Positions 14,709 through 22,515 of a stretch of 55,589 nucleotides of DNA are shown in pieces. The translations under genes were made by a program, and so were the position numbers. Origin of the DNA: Pseudomonas gessardii (GTDB taxonomy: Bacteria > Pseudomonadota > Gammaproteobacteria > Pseudomonadales > Pseudomonadaceae). The notes under the pieces were generated by a model that saw nothing but the letters and a program-made list of their open reading frames with translations, made no database searches and was not told the origin of the DNA. The stretch spans positions 1 to 55,589 of the forward strand of contig NZ_MNPU01000039.1 of assembly GCF_001983165.1 (NCBI RefSeq). The letters are read 5' to 3'. The number at the start of each line of letters is the position of its first letter. Position 1 is the first letter of the stretch.

Positions 14709-15083
14709 ATGCCGATCAAACGTTATTTGGTGGAATTCTTCATCGCCCTGGCCGCCTATGTGGTTGCCGTGCTTGTCAGTACCTACTTTCTGGCCGACAC
14801 CCCCGAGGGCGCAGGGAAAATCGCCCTCGCCCTGGTCCCGGTCATTCCCCTCGTCGCCATGGCCTTGGTGGCGATCCGTCAATTAGGGCGAATGGATGAG
14901 ATGGGCCGTAAGATTCAATTGGAAGCCCTGGGCATTGCATTTATCTGCACGGCGCTGATCACCTTCAGTTATGGCTTCCTGGAAACCGCCGGCCTGCCAC
15001 GCCTGTCGATGTTTTTTGTATGGCCCATCATGGGCGGTATCTGGGCAATAGCCACGGTGATCGGTGCAAGGCGTTATCGATGA
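14709..15083 (+). CDS. Four-span membrane protein paired with an XRE regulator
   Basis: A 124-aa protein with four hydrophobic segments (residues about 8-28, 38-58, 72-90, 98-118) and a conserved-looking cytoplasmic loop, RQLGRMDEMGRKIQLEA. The next gene, an XRE-type regulator, overlaps by 4 nt. Such membrane protein/HTH pairs are widespread, and the regulator normally controls the pair. Substrate or stimulus unknown. Confidence 0.7.
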   Translation: MPIKRYLVEFFIALAAYVVAVLVSTYFLADTPEGAGKIALALVPVIPLVAMALVAIRQLGRMDEMGRKIQLEALGIAFICTALITFSYGFLETAGLPRLSMFFVWPIMGGIWAIATVIGARRYR

Positions 15084-15277
15084 ACAACCTGATGCGCGAA
15101 TTGCGCACCGAGCGAGGCTGGTCCCAGGCGGATCTGGCGGCACAACTTGAAGTGTCGCGCCAGACCGTCAACGCCATCGAGACTGGCCGCTACGACCCCA
15201 GCCTGCCGTTGGCCTTCAAAATAGCCAGGCTGTTTGAACGGCCGATCGAGGCGATTTTTGAGGCGCCCTCGGCGTAA
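15080..15277 (+). CDS. XRE-family helix-turn-helix regulator
   Basis: A 65-aa HTH_3 protein of the small YozG/SinR-like type: LRTERGWSQADLAAQLEVSRQTVNAIETGRYDPSLPLAFKIARLF is a complete HTH with WSQ-x2-LA and VSRQTV-x2-IE motifs, ending in the usual RPIEAIFE. Starts in an ATGA overlap with the membrane protein gene. Likely represses its own promoter through the operators at 14639-14694. Confidence 0.85.
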   Translation: MNNLMRELRTERGWSQADLAAQLEVSRQTVNAIETGRYDPSLPLAFKIARLFERPIEAIFEAPSA

Positions 15278-15341
15278 GGGTTTGCGTTCGAGGATCACAG
15301 CGATTAAAACCAGACTTCGCCGCAACTCAAGGAACTGAACT

Positions 15342-15965
15342 ATGGAATCCACCTGGCTGGCTCAGGCCAAGCGCCTGCAGGCATTGGCCTCCACAGCACT
15401 GCACTTTTGCAAGAACGAATTCGACCGTGAGCACCTTGAGGAGATCGCCCAGATCGCCCACTCGATGCTCGCGCAGTTGGGTAACGTGCCTCTGGAAAGT
15501 ATTACCGGCCTGGTCTCAGACTTTGCCCAACGCTACTCAACCCCACTGATTGACGTGAGAGGCGCAGTGATCGAGGGCGATCGGATCCTGCTGGTGCGCG
15601 AAGCAACGGACGGTTGCTGGGCGCTCCCCGGCGGGTTTGCGGATGTCGGTTTATCTGCTGCCGAGAACGTGATCAAGGAAATTCACGAAGAAGCCGGGCT
15701 GACAGTCACCGCACAAACGCTGTACAGCATTACTCACAAGGCCAAAGGTCTGTACACACCCGATGTAAGGGATTTCTACAAGCTGTACTTCCTCTGTGAC
15801 CGGACTGATCAGGCCGCCCCCATGGCCGGGTTGGAGACCACCGATGTCGGCTTCTTCCGCCTCGACGACCTGCCTCCCCTGTCACGCGGGCGCACCATCG
15901 AGAGTGATCTTGAAGCCGCCTTCGCCTTTCACCGCGGGGAAATCACCCAGACCCTGTTCGACTGA
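15342..15965 (+). CDS. NUDIX hydrolase with N-terminal NUDIX_N domain
   Basis: A 207-aa protein. Residues 1-60 are a helical N-terminal domain of the ADP-ribose-pyrophosphatase-like group; residues about 67-195 are the NUDIX fold. The NUDIX box reads GGFADVGLSAAENVIKEIHEEAGL (about 102-125): the first acidic residue of the standard box is Leu, as is usual in this subgroup (GGxADVGxS), and the metal-binding REx2EE-type core is kept as KEIHEE. Probably hydrolyses a nucleoside diphosphate derivative; substrate not inferable. Confidence 0.85.
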   Translation: MESTWLAQAKRLQALASTALHFCKNEFDREHLEEIAQIAHSMLAQLGNVPLESITGLVSDFAQRYSTPLIDVRGAVIEGDRILLVREATDGCWALPGGFADVGLSAAENVIKEIHEEAGLTVTAQTLYSITHKAKGLYTPDVRDFYKLYFLCDRTDQAAPMAGLETTDVGFFRLDDLPPLSRGRTIESDLEAAFAFHRGEITQTLFD

Positions 15966-16031
15966 CACCCTGGCCCGGTGATCCAATTTGTCTCACCGCT
16001 GCACCGCTTTCGCGCCTGAGCGGCCATCCCT

Positions 16032-16050
16032 GCTGTGCAACCTGCACAGC
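16032..16050. promoter_or_regulatory. Palindromic regulator site upstream of codBA
   Basis: GCTGTGCA-ACC-TGCACAGC is a perfect palindrome with 8-bp arms, 32 bp upstream of the sigma-54 promoter core. The distance is suitable for an activator. It is not a standard NtrC site, so it may bind a pathway-specific enhancer-binding protein. Confidence 0.45.
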
Positions 16051-16079
16051 GCCCCCACGTGCGCATCACCGCCACGCAG

Positions 16080-16097
16080 TTGGCACGCGCACTGCAA
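16080..16097 (+). promoter_or_regulatory. Sigma-54 promoter of codBA
   Basis: TTGGCACGCGCACTGCAA has the -24 GG (16082-16083) and -12 GC (16094-16095) separated by exactly 10 nt, with the TGGCAC and TGCA contexts of the RpoN consensus. Transcription would start near 16107, 23 nt before codB. Sigma-54 control agrees with use of cytosine as a nitrogen source. Confidence 0.75.
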
Positions 16098-16129
16098 CAG
16101 CCCCGGTGTCACTCACAGGGGAACGGCAC

Positions 16130-17398
16130 ATGACGCACAACGAACCGGGCAACGATTACCCTCTCAGCGAGGTGCCCATGCATGCACGCAAGGGCCTTGG
16201 CTCCACGGCCATGGTGTTGCTGGGCTTCACCTTTTTTACCGCGACCATGTTCGCCGGCGGCAAGCTGGGGGTGGCCTTCAGCTTTACCCAGATGCTCGCT
16301 GTCGTGGCCCTGGGTAACCTGCTGTTGGGTATCTACGCCGCAGGCCTGGGTTACATCGCCTTCAAGAGCGGCTTGAACTCGGTGCTGATGGGGCGTTTCT
16401 GCTTTGGCGAAGTCGGTAGCAAGTTGAGTGACCTGATCCTGGGGTTCACCCAGATTGGCTGGTACGCCTGGGGCACTGCTACGGCGGCCGTGGTGCTGGG
16501 CAAATATTTCGAGTTGAACCAGGGCAACGTGCTGGCACTGATGGTGCTGTTCGGCCTGGTGTTTTGCGCCACGGCCTACGTGGGTTATCGGGGGCTGGAG
16601 ATTCTCTCTTACATTGCAGTACCGGCCATGGGCCTGCTGCTGTTGCTGTCAATGTGGGTAGCCACCGTACACATTGGCGGGCTTGAAGGCTTGCTCGCGG
16701 TGGTACCCAGCGCGGAACTGGATCTGTCCACGGCCATTACCCTGGTATTCGGCACCTTTGTCAGCGGGGCCACCCAGGCCACCAACTGGACACGGTTTTC
16801 CCGCTCGGCCAAGGTGGCGGTGCTGGCCAGCCTGATCGGCTTTTTTATCGGCAACGGCCTGATGGTGCTGATCGGGGCCTATGGCGCCATCGTCTATCAA
16901 CAACCGGATGTGGTGGAAGTCTTGCTACTGCAAGGGTTCGCCATGGCGGCAATGGCCATGCTGCTGCTCAATATCTGGAGCACCCAGGACAACACCATTT
17001 ATAACTTCGCCGTCGCCGGCTGCAACCTGCTGCGCACCAAGCGCCGCAAGACCGTGACCCTGGTCGGCGCCGTGATTGGCACCCTGCTCGCCTTGCTGGG
17101 CATGTACGACATGCTGGTGCCCTACCTGATACTGCTGGGCACCGTGATTCCACCGATTGGCGGGGTGATCATGGCCGACTTTTTCTATCGCTATCGCGGT
17201 CACTATCCACGGCTGGCGGATGTGCGCTTGCCAGCCTTCAACTGGCCGGGGCTGATGGCCTATGCCGTCGGTACGGTGCTGGCCTTCAGTTCGCCGTGGG
17301 TCGCGCCCTTGGTAGGGATCGTCGCTGCATCCGCCACTTACATCGCGCTTACCGCCGTCCTGCGGGTGCGCGTACCATTGGCTGACATCCAGGCATGA
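16130..17398 (+). CDS. codB: Cytosine permease
   Basis: A 422-aa NCS1-family transporter with about 12 hydrophobic spans. N-terminal NDYPLSEVPMHARKGLGS and the membrane motif FTATMFAGGKLG match CodB. ATG 16130 chosen because AGGGGAA precedes it; a GTG 24 nt upstream lies within the untranslated leader expected from the sigma-54 promoter. Followed by codA after about 100 nt, forming the cytosine uptake/deamination operon. Confidence 0.9.
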   Translation: MTHNEPGNDYPLSEVPMHARKGLGSTAMVLLGFTFFTATMFAGGKLGVAFSFTQMLAVVALGNLLLGIYAAGLGYIAFKSGLNSVLMGRFCFGEVGSKLSDLILGFTQIGWYAWGTATAAVVLGKYFELNQGNVLALMVLFGLVFCATAYVGYRGLEILSYIAVPAMGLLLLLSMWVATVHIGGLEGLLAVVPSAELDLSTAITLVFGTFVSGATQATNWTRFSRSAKVAVLASLIGFFIGNGLMVLIGAYGAIVYQQPDVVEVLLLQGFAMAAMAMLLLNIWSTQDNTIYNFAVAGCNLLRTKRRKTVTLVGAVIGTLLALLGMYDMLVPYLILLGTVIPPIGGVIMADFFYRYRGHYPRLADVRLPAFNWPGLMAYAVGTVLAFSSPWVAPLVGIVAASATYIALTAVLRVRVPLADIQA

Positions 17399-17501
17399 GC
17401 CTGAGCGCCCCGACACAACAATGACCGCCTGGACATCGGCATCGCGCCGATGATCTGGCGGCTGTCTGCCTGATTGCTTTTTGCCCAAGAGGAACTTGCC
17501 C

Positions 17502-18737
17502 ATGCATATCATCAATGCCCGCCTGCGCAACCGTGAAGGCCTGCATGATCTGCACCTGGAACACGGCCGGATCGCCAGTATCACGCCACAAACCGCCGCC
17601 CCGATCCTGGGGCCGGACGACCTGGACGCCGCCGGCAACCTGGTGGTGCCGCCGTTTGTCGAACCCCATATCCACCTCGACGCCACCCTGACCGCCGGCG
17701 AACCGCGCTGGAACATGAGCGGCACGCTGTTTGAAGGGATCGAATGCTGGGGCGAGCGCAAGGCCACCATTACCCAGGCAGACACCAAGACCCGCGCCAA
17801 ACAGACCATCCAGGCCCTGGCGGCCCACGGCATCCAGCATGTGCGCACCCATGTGGACGTCACCGACCCGGACTTGACCGCGCTCAAGGCCATGCTCGAA
17901 GTGCGCCAGGAGAGCAGCCACCTGATCGACCTGCAGATCGTGGCATTTCCCCAGGAAGGCATCGAGTCCTACCGCAATGGCCGTGAACTGATGGAAGAAG
18001 CTATTCGCCTCGGCGCCGATGTGGTGGGCGGTATTCCTCACTTCGAGTACACCCGCGACCAGGGGGTCAGCTCGGTCAAGTTCCTGATGGACCTGGCCGA
18101 GCGCACGGGTTGCCTGGTCGATGTGCATTGCGATGAAACCGACGACCCGCACTCGCGCTTTCTGGAAGTGCTGGCCGAAGAAGCCCGCAGCCGCGACATG
18201 GGTAGCCGGGTCACCGCCAGTCACACCACGGCCATGGGTTCCTACGACAATGCCTACTGCGCCAAGCTGTTCCGCCTGCTGGGGCATTCGGGCATCAGCT
18301 TTGTATCCTGCCCCACCGAAAGCATTCACTTGCAGGGCCGTTTCGACAATTTCCCCAAGCGCCGGGGTGTGACCCGGGTCCACGAACTGTTGGAGGCCGG
18401 CATGAACGTCTGCTTCGGCCAGGACTCCATCGTCGATCCCTGGTACCCCCTGGGCAACGGCAATATCCTGCGGGTACTCGAAGCCGGGCTGCATATCTGC
18501 CATATGCTCGGCTACAGCAACCTGCAAAAAGCCTTGGACCTGGTTACCGACAACAGCGCCAAAGCCATGGCCCTGGGCGACCGCTACGGGCTGGAGCCCG
18601 GGCGCCCGGCCAACCTGCTGATCCTGTCGGCAAACAGCGACTATGAAATGATTCGCAGCCAGGGCCTGGCGCTGTACTCGATCCGCAACGGCCAAGTGTT
18701 GATGAAGCGCCAGCCTGCGCAGGTGACTTTTGTGTAA
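17502..18737 (+). CDS. codA: Cytosine deaminase
   Basis: A 411-aa amidohydrolase that converts cytosine to uracil and ammonia. Metal and catalytic residues are all visible: H56/H58 (PHIHLD), H209 and E212 (VDVHCDET), H241 (TASHTT) and D308 (FGQDSI), at a constant offset of five from E. coli CodA numbering. ATG start with AGAGGAAC upstream. Ends 9 nt before the convergent lipase gene. Ammonia release explains the nitrogen-type promoter. Confidence 0.93.
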   Translation: MHIINARLRNREGLHDLHLEHGRIASITPQTAAPILGPDDLDAAGNLVVPPFVEPHIHLDATLTAGEPRWNMSGTLFEGIECWGERKATITQADTKTRAKQTIQALAAHGIQHVRTHVDVTDPDLTALKAMLEVRQESSHLIDLQIVAFPQEGIESYRNGRELMEEAIRLGADVVGGIPHFEYTRDQGVSSVKFLMDLAERTGCLVDVHCDETDDPHSRFLEVLAEEARSRDMGSRVTASHTTAMGSYDNAYCAKLFRLLGHSGISFVSCPTESIHLQGRFDNFPKRRGVTRVHELLEAGMNVCFGQDSIVDPWYPLGNGNILRVLEAGLHICHMLGYSNLQKALDLVTDNSAKAMALGDRYGLEPGRPANLLILSANSDYEMIRSQGLALYSIRNGQVLMKRQPAQVTFV

Positions 18738-18746
18738 AGCGCTGGC

Positions 18747-20900
18747 TTAAACGATCGAGTCCAGGTCCAGTGGTTTGCCCCTCCCCCGGTCTGCCTGGAA
18801 GGCCGGCGGGATACTTGCCAGTTGGGACAACTCACGGTTTTCCCGGTGACCGAACCAACGCTCGAGGCTGGGTTGCAAGTGCGCACTGGAAGCGTAGCTG
18901 CCGTATACATCACGCACTTCCAAGCGGCGCCAGCGCAGGCTCTCCAGGCGCTGGCGACTGGTTTGCAGGCGATCGATTTCAGCGCTCAAGGCATCGTGCT
19001 GCTCATGACCACGCCCGTTCGCCGGGCTGAGGCGGTGGAGTTCAAGTCGCTTGTCCTGCAGTTGTTCACGCATAGTGCTCAGCGCGCGATCGATCAGTGC
19101 GTACTCCCGCGCCGTCACCAGGGAGCCGCGGTTATCCAGTGTCTGCTGCCAGCGGCGCAAGGTGGCCCACGCCGCCGGCACGTAGCTGACGACCATGGCG
19201 TGCTGGCTGGCCTGGAACAGTTGCTTGAGCAGGTTGTCACGCTCGGGCATGTCACCATGCAGGCGCAAGGCGCGATTGCACTCTGCCTCCTGCACCGACT
19301 CACATCCGGGCTTCCACAGCACCGAGGAATGCGTCCCGTCCGCCAGGGTGATCGGCATGAAGTGCTGTTGCTCGCCGTGATGCTGATAAGGCTGGCCCCC
19401 GATACGCACCAGACCCGCAGCAAACAACAGGCCTCCCGGCGTGGGCGCGCTGAACAAGGCCACAGCCCCCGGAACCCAGAGCTTGGCCGTGGTGTTCATC
19501 CACGTTGTGGGAACGCTGGGGACCGGGTCGTTATGGTTGACGATCCGGTGATGCACCAGGGCCGCGGCACCGCCTGTAAATTCGGCATCGGCGGCGCGCG
19601 GGGCGCCATAGGTGTAAAGGAGGACGTTGTAGTTGGCATCCTTGACACGGCGCAATCCCTCAGCCAGCAACAAGGCGATTGCCCCACCCAGGCTGTGGCC
19701 ACATATCACGATACGTTGGCCGATGTAGAACTGATCCAGATAACGCAATACGAAGTCACGCATGGCGCGGTAAGCCTGGTAAAAACCTTCATGGGCTTTG
19801 CCAAGGCCGTCGGCAAAAGGCACCTGGTGGGCATTCGCGTCACGCAGGCCATCCGCGGCACTGGCCGTCCCCCGCACGGCAATCAGCACCACTTCGTCGT
19901 GATGGCAGATAAAGGCCTGGGTATCGGTCCCCTGCTCTTCATCATCGAAAAAATGCAGGCGCGCCGGATACTCCTGCCTGGCCTCCAGCGTCGGACTGTT
20001 CTGCGGATACACGTCAGGATCAAAGGGCAGGATCTCGAAGCGCCGGGAGTACGGGACCTCCTCATACAACGGGTAAAAGCGCTGCACTTGCTCGGCGTCG
20101 ACCCGCCAGGCCTGCTGATACCCCGAGAGCTTTTCAGCAAACAGATGGCCGATGCTGGGCTCCCGGGGAAAGTGGACCTCATCTTGCGGGTGGCTGGCCG
20201 GTTCCTGGCCAAAACGGCAGTAACTCAAAGTCGCCATCAATGCCAGTTGGTACAGGTTCATGGCACAGAACCCGTCCTCGGTGGACAACATCGGGCGCAG
20301 TGCGCGCAAGGGCCGCACTTGCAGCACCGTATGCTGGTTGGGGAACAGCACGACGCCCCACAACCCGGGCTGGGGTGGACCAAACCCAAGGTCAGCCATC
20401 ATTTGCAGGGCATGTCGCTGGGGGCCGTGGGACCGGGGCGCCGGAGGCGGCAAATGGGCGACATGGCGGACCAGGTCGCGGACTTCGACCTGGTAGAATC
20501 GATTGACTTGCTGCTGAGCCGGGTTGGTCTCGACACGCTGGCCGTCACTGCGAACAAAGCGTGTCTGTTCAGCTCGAAATTGCAGCTCTGTAATGGGCAA
20601 AGGGTAGTGACTTCGTGCTTGTAACACTCCGTAATAGTCACTTCCAGATGCCTCATGGAGCGCAGCGAAAGTCAGAACCTGGGGGCCTCTGTACGGGTTA
20701 TCCAGCTTCACATAACCATCACCATCCAAGTGCCCAACGTGTTGCTGCCCCTGGCTGTCCAAGACCGAGTAGGCAAGCCCTGCATAGGCTTTCCCATCGC
20801 CTGTTTCATCAACCAGGGCAAAACTCAGCCAGCCTCCCCGTAACGGACAAACAGGCATTTTTTCGCTGAAAAACGGCTTCTTCCATGCTTCAAAATCCAT
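18747..20900 (-). CDS. Class 3 lipase, probable type VI secretion effector
   Basis: A 717-aa soluble protein without a signal peptide. The alpha/beta-hydrolase core lies near residues 325-500: DEVVLIAVRGTAS, then CGHSLGG with nucleophile S403, and HNDPVPSVP with candidate acid D458, followed by His-rich segments that can supply the third residue. This is the class 3 (fungal-type) lipase pattern seen in T6SS phospholipase effectors of the Tle group. The C-terminal 150 residues are coiled-coil-like. It is the last gene of a vgrG-DUF4123-lipoprotein-lipase cluster, 12 nt after the lipoprotein, which is the main basis for the effector call. Confidence 0.8.
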   Translation of the reverse strand: MDFEAWKKPFFSEKMPVCPLRGGWLSFALVDETGDGKAYAGLAYSVLDSQGQQHVGHLDGDGYVKLDNPYRGPQVLTFAALHEASGSDYYGVLQARSHYPLPITELQFRAEQTRFVRSDGQRVETNPAQQQVNRFYQVEVRDLVRHVAHLPPPAPRSHGPQRHALQMMADLGFGPPQPGLWGVVLFPNQHTVLQVRPLRALRPMLSTEDGFCAMNLYQLALMATLSYCRFGQEPASHPQDEVHFPREPSIGHLFAEKLSGYQQAWRVDAEQVQRFYPLYEEVPYSRRFEILPFDPDVYPQNSPTLEARQEYPARLHFFDDEEQGTDTQAFICHHDEVVLIAVRGTASAADGLRDANAHQVPFADGLGKAHEGFYQAYRAMRDFVLRYLDQFYIGQRIVICGHSLGGAIALLLAEGLRRVKDANYNVLLYTYGAPRAADAEFTGGAAALVHHRIVNHNDPVPSVPTTWMNTTAKLWVPGAVALFSAPTPGGLLFAAGLVRIGGQPYQHHGEQQHFMPITLADGTHSSVLWKPGCESVQEAECNRALRLHGDMPERDNLLKQLFQASQHAMVVSYVPAAWATLRRWQQTLDNRGSLVTAREYALIDRALSTMREQLQDKRLELHRLSPANGRGHEQHDALSAEIDRLQTSRQRLESLRWRRLEVRDVYGSYASSAHLQPSLERWFGHRENRELSQLASIPPAFQADRGRGKPLDLDSIV

Positions 20901-20912
20901 AGCTGAATATCC

Positions 20913-21686
20913 TTATTCAGTACAGGTTGGGTAAACAGTGCATTCACGCCCGTCAGGCATCTTGAAAGGCCTGAAATGGGCAGCGCCCTTTGTGCAAAAA
21001 CCATATTGATCATCCATGTTCTTCCCCTGGCAACGCTTCCACCCTTGTGGAACGCGAACCCAGGTATTGCCCATGTAAGGCTTCTCTTCGTTCGCAACTT
21101 CCAGGACCAGCCGGAGCGTGTTGCCTGGCAGTCGGTTGCGCGGCACGACACCACCGGCCGGTGCCCCCTGCGGTTGCCCTTCGTTGTCCAGCGCGTTGCA
21201 TTTAAGAATTTTCCTGATGGCATGCTGCGATCCAAGGGTACGAAACAGCCACTGACATCGCCCTTTCAACTCCGGCGCACCCGACTCGGGCCGCTCAACA
21301 CCTGCACGGTCCTGAATGTAGATAGCCGCCATATCTGCGCCGACATCGGTATCGCGCACGCCCCACCGGGCATAAAAATCAAATTCCACGCTGCGCAACA
21401 CCAACGGGCAGCCTTCTACCGTTTCAGTCAGGGGCAGCTCCTGGGTCACGCGGCTGGCTGTCGGGTTGTAGGGCACACTAAAAATCTTCCGCTCTGGCCT
21501 TTTGCCTCGGCGCCAAGGCAAGGTGCAGCTTTCACCTGTCGCCGGGCTGTAGTTGGCGGCGCTTTTAACACGGAAATTGGCCGGCAAGTCCACCTGCAAC
21601 GTCACGCGATCAACGGGTACGCGCGCACATCCCGACGTGCACGCCATGCCAAGCGCAAGCCATGCCCCCCACTCCCGCCTATTCAT
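20913..21686 (-). CDS. Lipoprotein, probable immunity protein of the lipase effector
   Basis: A 257-aa protein with a short basic start, a hydrophobic segment and Cys (REWGAWLALGMACTSGC), a lipoprotein signal. ATG 21686 is chosen because the longer frame upstream overlaps the adaptor gene and is low-complexity. The mature part is Cys-containing and beta-rich, with no family I recognise. T6SS lipase effectors acting in the periplasm are usually paired with exported immunity lipoproteins, and this gene sits between adaptor and effector. Overlaps the adaptor stop by 8 nt. Confidence 0.65.
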   Translation of the reverse strand: MNRREWGAWLALGMACTSGCARVPVDRVTLQVDLPANFRVKSAANYSPATGESCTLPWRRGKRPERKIFSVPYNPTASRVTQELPLTETVEGCPLVLRSVEFDFYARWGVRDTDVGADMAAIYIQDRAGVERPESGAPELKGRCQWLFRTLGSQHAIRKILKCNALDNEGQPQGAPAGGVVPRNRLPGNTLRLVLEVANEEKPYMGNTWVRVPQGWKRCQGKNMDDQYGFCTKGAAHFRPFKMPDGRECTVYPTCTE

Positions 21687-22515
21687 GCTGATGCCCCAGC
21701 GTGCGCCACTGCTCCACCACCCGCCCAAAGTGATCCCCCGGTGTCTCCGCCACCAATGGCGGCCACCGGAGCACGCTCGCTCGCGTCGCTTCCTCCAAAC
21801 GCCGCACCACCAAGAACTCCAACTGTTCCGGCTCTCGCCATTGCCAGGTGCGGGCCTGGTCCAGTACATGGGCCAACCATATCTTCGGGTCCTGGAACTC
21901 AACCAGGGCCACGAGGTTTTCGCTGTGTTCGGCCAACAGGTAGCGCAGGATATTGGCCTGCAGAATGGCCTTGGCCTGGGGGTTGGGGAGGTTTAGCCAA
22001 GGGGCGGGATCGGGTACCGGGTACTTGCCCGGCGCCGGATTGCTGGCACTGCACCATTGCGCTTCATGCCAGTAGCACACGCTGATCAACGGCCCGAGAT
22101 AGGCCGGCCATTGCGCTACCGGCAAGTAACCCAGCGCACGTGCCAGGGTGCGGTTGTCGTGGAAACGGTACAGGGCCTGATTGCCCGGAGGCCCTACCAG
22201 CATCCGCGCCTGCCAATGCTCGATAACGCCGCCTAGGTCCACGTCGGGCAAACTGCCCAGCCAGCCCCAGTTCGCCTCGGGATGCTCCAGCAAGCCTGCC
22301 AACGCAGGCTCACCAAGATGCTCCACTGACAGGATCACTGGCCCGGCCGCCGCCAATTCTGCCACTGCGCTCGTGCCGTAGAGGCTGCAATACTGCGCCC
22401 GATTGCCAGACACCATCAGCCTCTGGAGCGCGTCGTTGTTTCCCTCAAGGATCAAGCACAGCCGACGCCCTGCCTGCTGCTGTTGGGTCATCCATTGGCC
22501 TGGCATGCGCGCCAT
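21679..22515 (-). CDS. DUF4123 type VI secretion adaptor/chaperone
   Basis: A 278-aa protein of the DUF4123 (Tap/TEC) family, which loads effectors onto VgrG. The N-terminal CLILEGNNDALQRLMVSGNRAQYCSLYGTSA, the central LGWLGSLPD-type region and YRFHDNRTLARALGYLP are characteristic. ATG 22515 overlaps the vgrG stop (TGATG) with GGAGGG upstream. It predicts that the downstream lipase is cargo for this VgrG. Confidence 0.85.
   Translation of the reverse strand: MARMPGQWMTQQQQAGRRLCLILEGNNDALQRLMVSGNRAQYCSLYGTSAVAELAAAGPVILSVEHLGEPALAGLLEHPEANWGWLGSLPDVDLGGVIEHWQARMLVGPPGNQALYRFHDNRTLARALGYLPVAQWPAYLGPLISVCYWHEAQWCSASNPAPGKYPVPDPAPWLNLPNPQAKAILQANILRYLLAEHSENLVALVEFQDPKIWLAHVLDQARTWQWREPEQLEFLVVRRLEEATRASVLRWPPLVAETPGDHFGRVVEQWRTLGHQHE

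Noticed and set aside
18822..20624. A 600-codon plus-strand frame opposite the lipase gene
   Set aside because: Shadow of the lipase gene, which has the GHSLGG nucleophile and the T6SS context.
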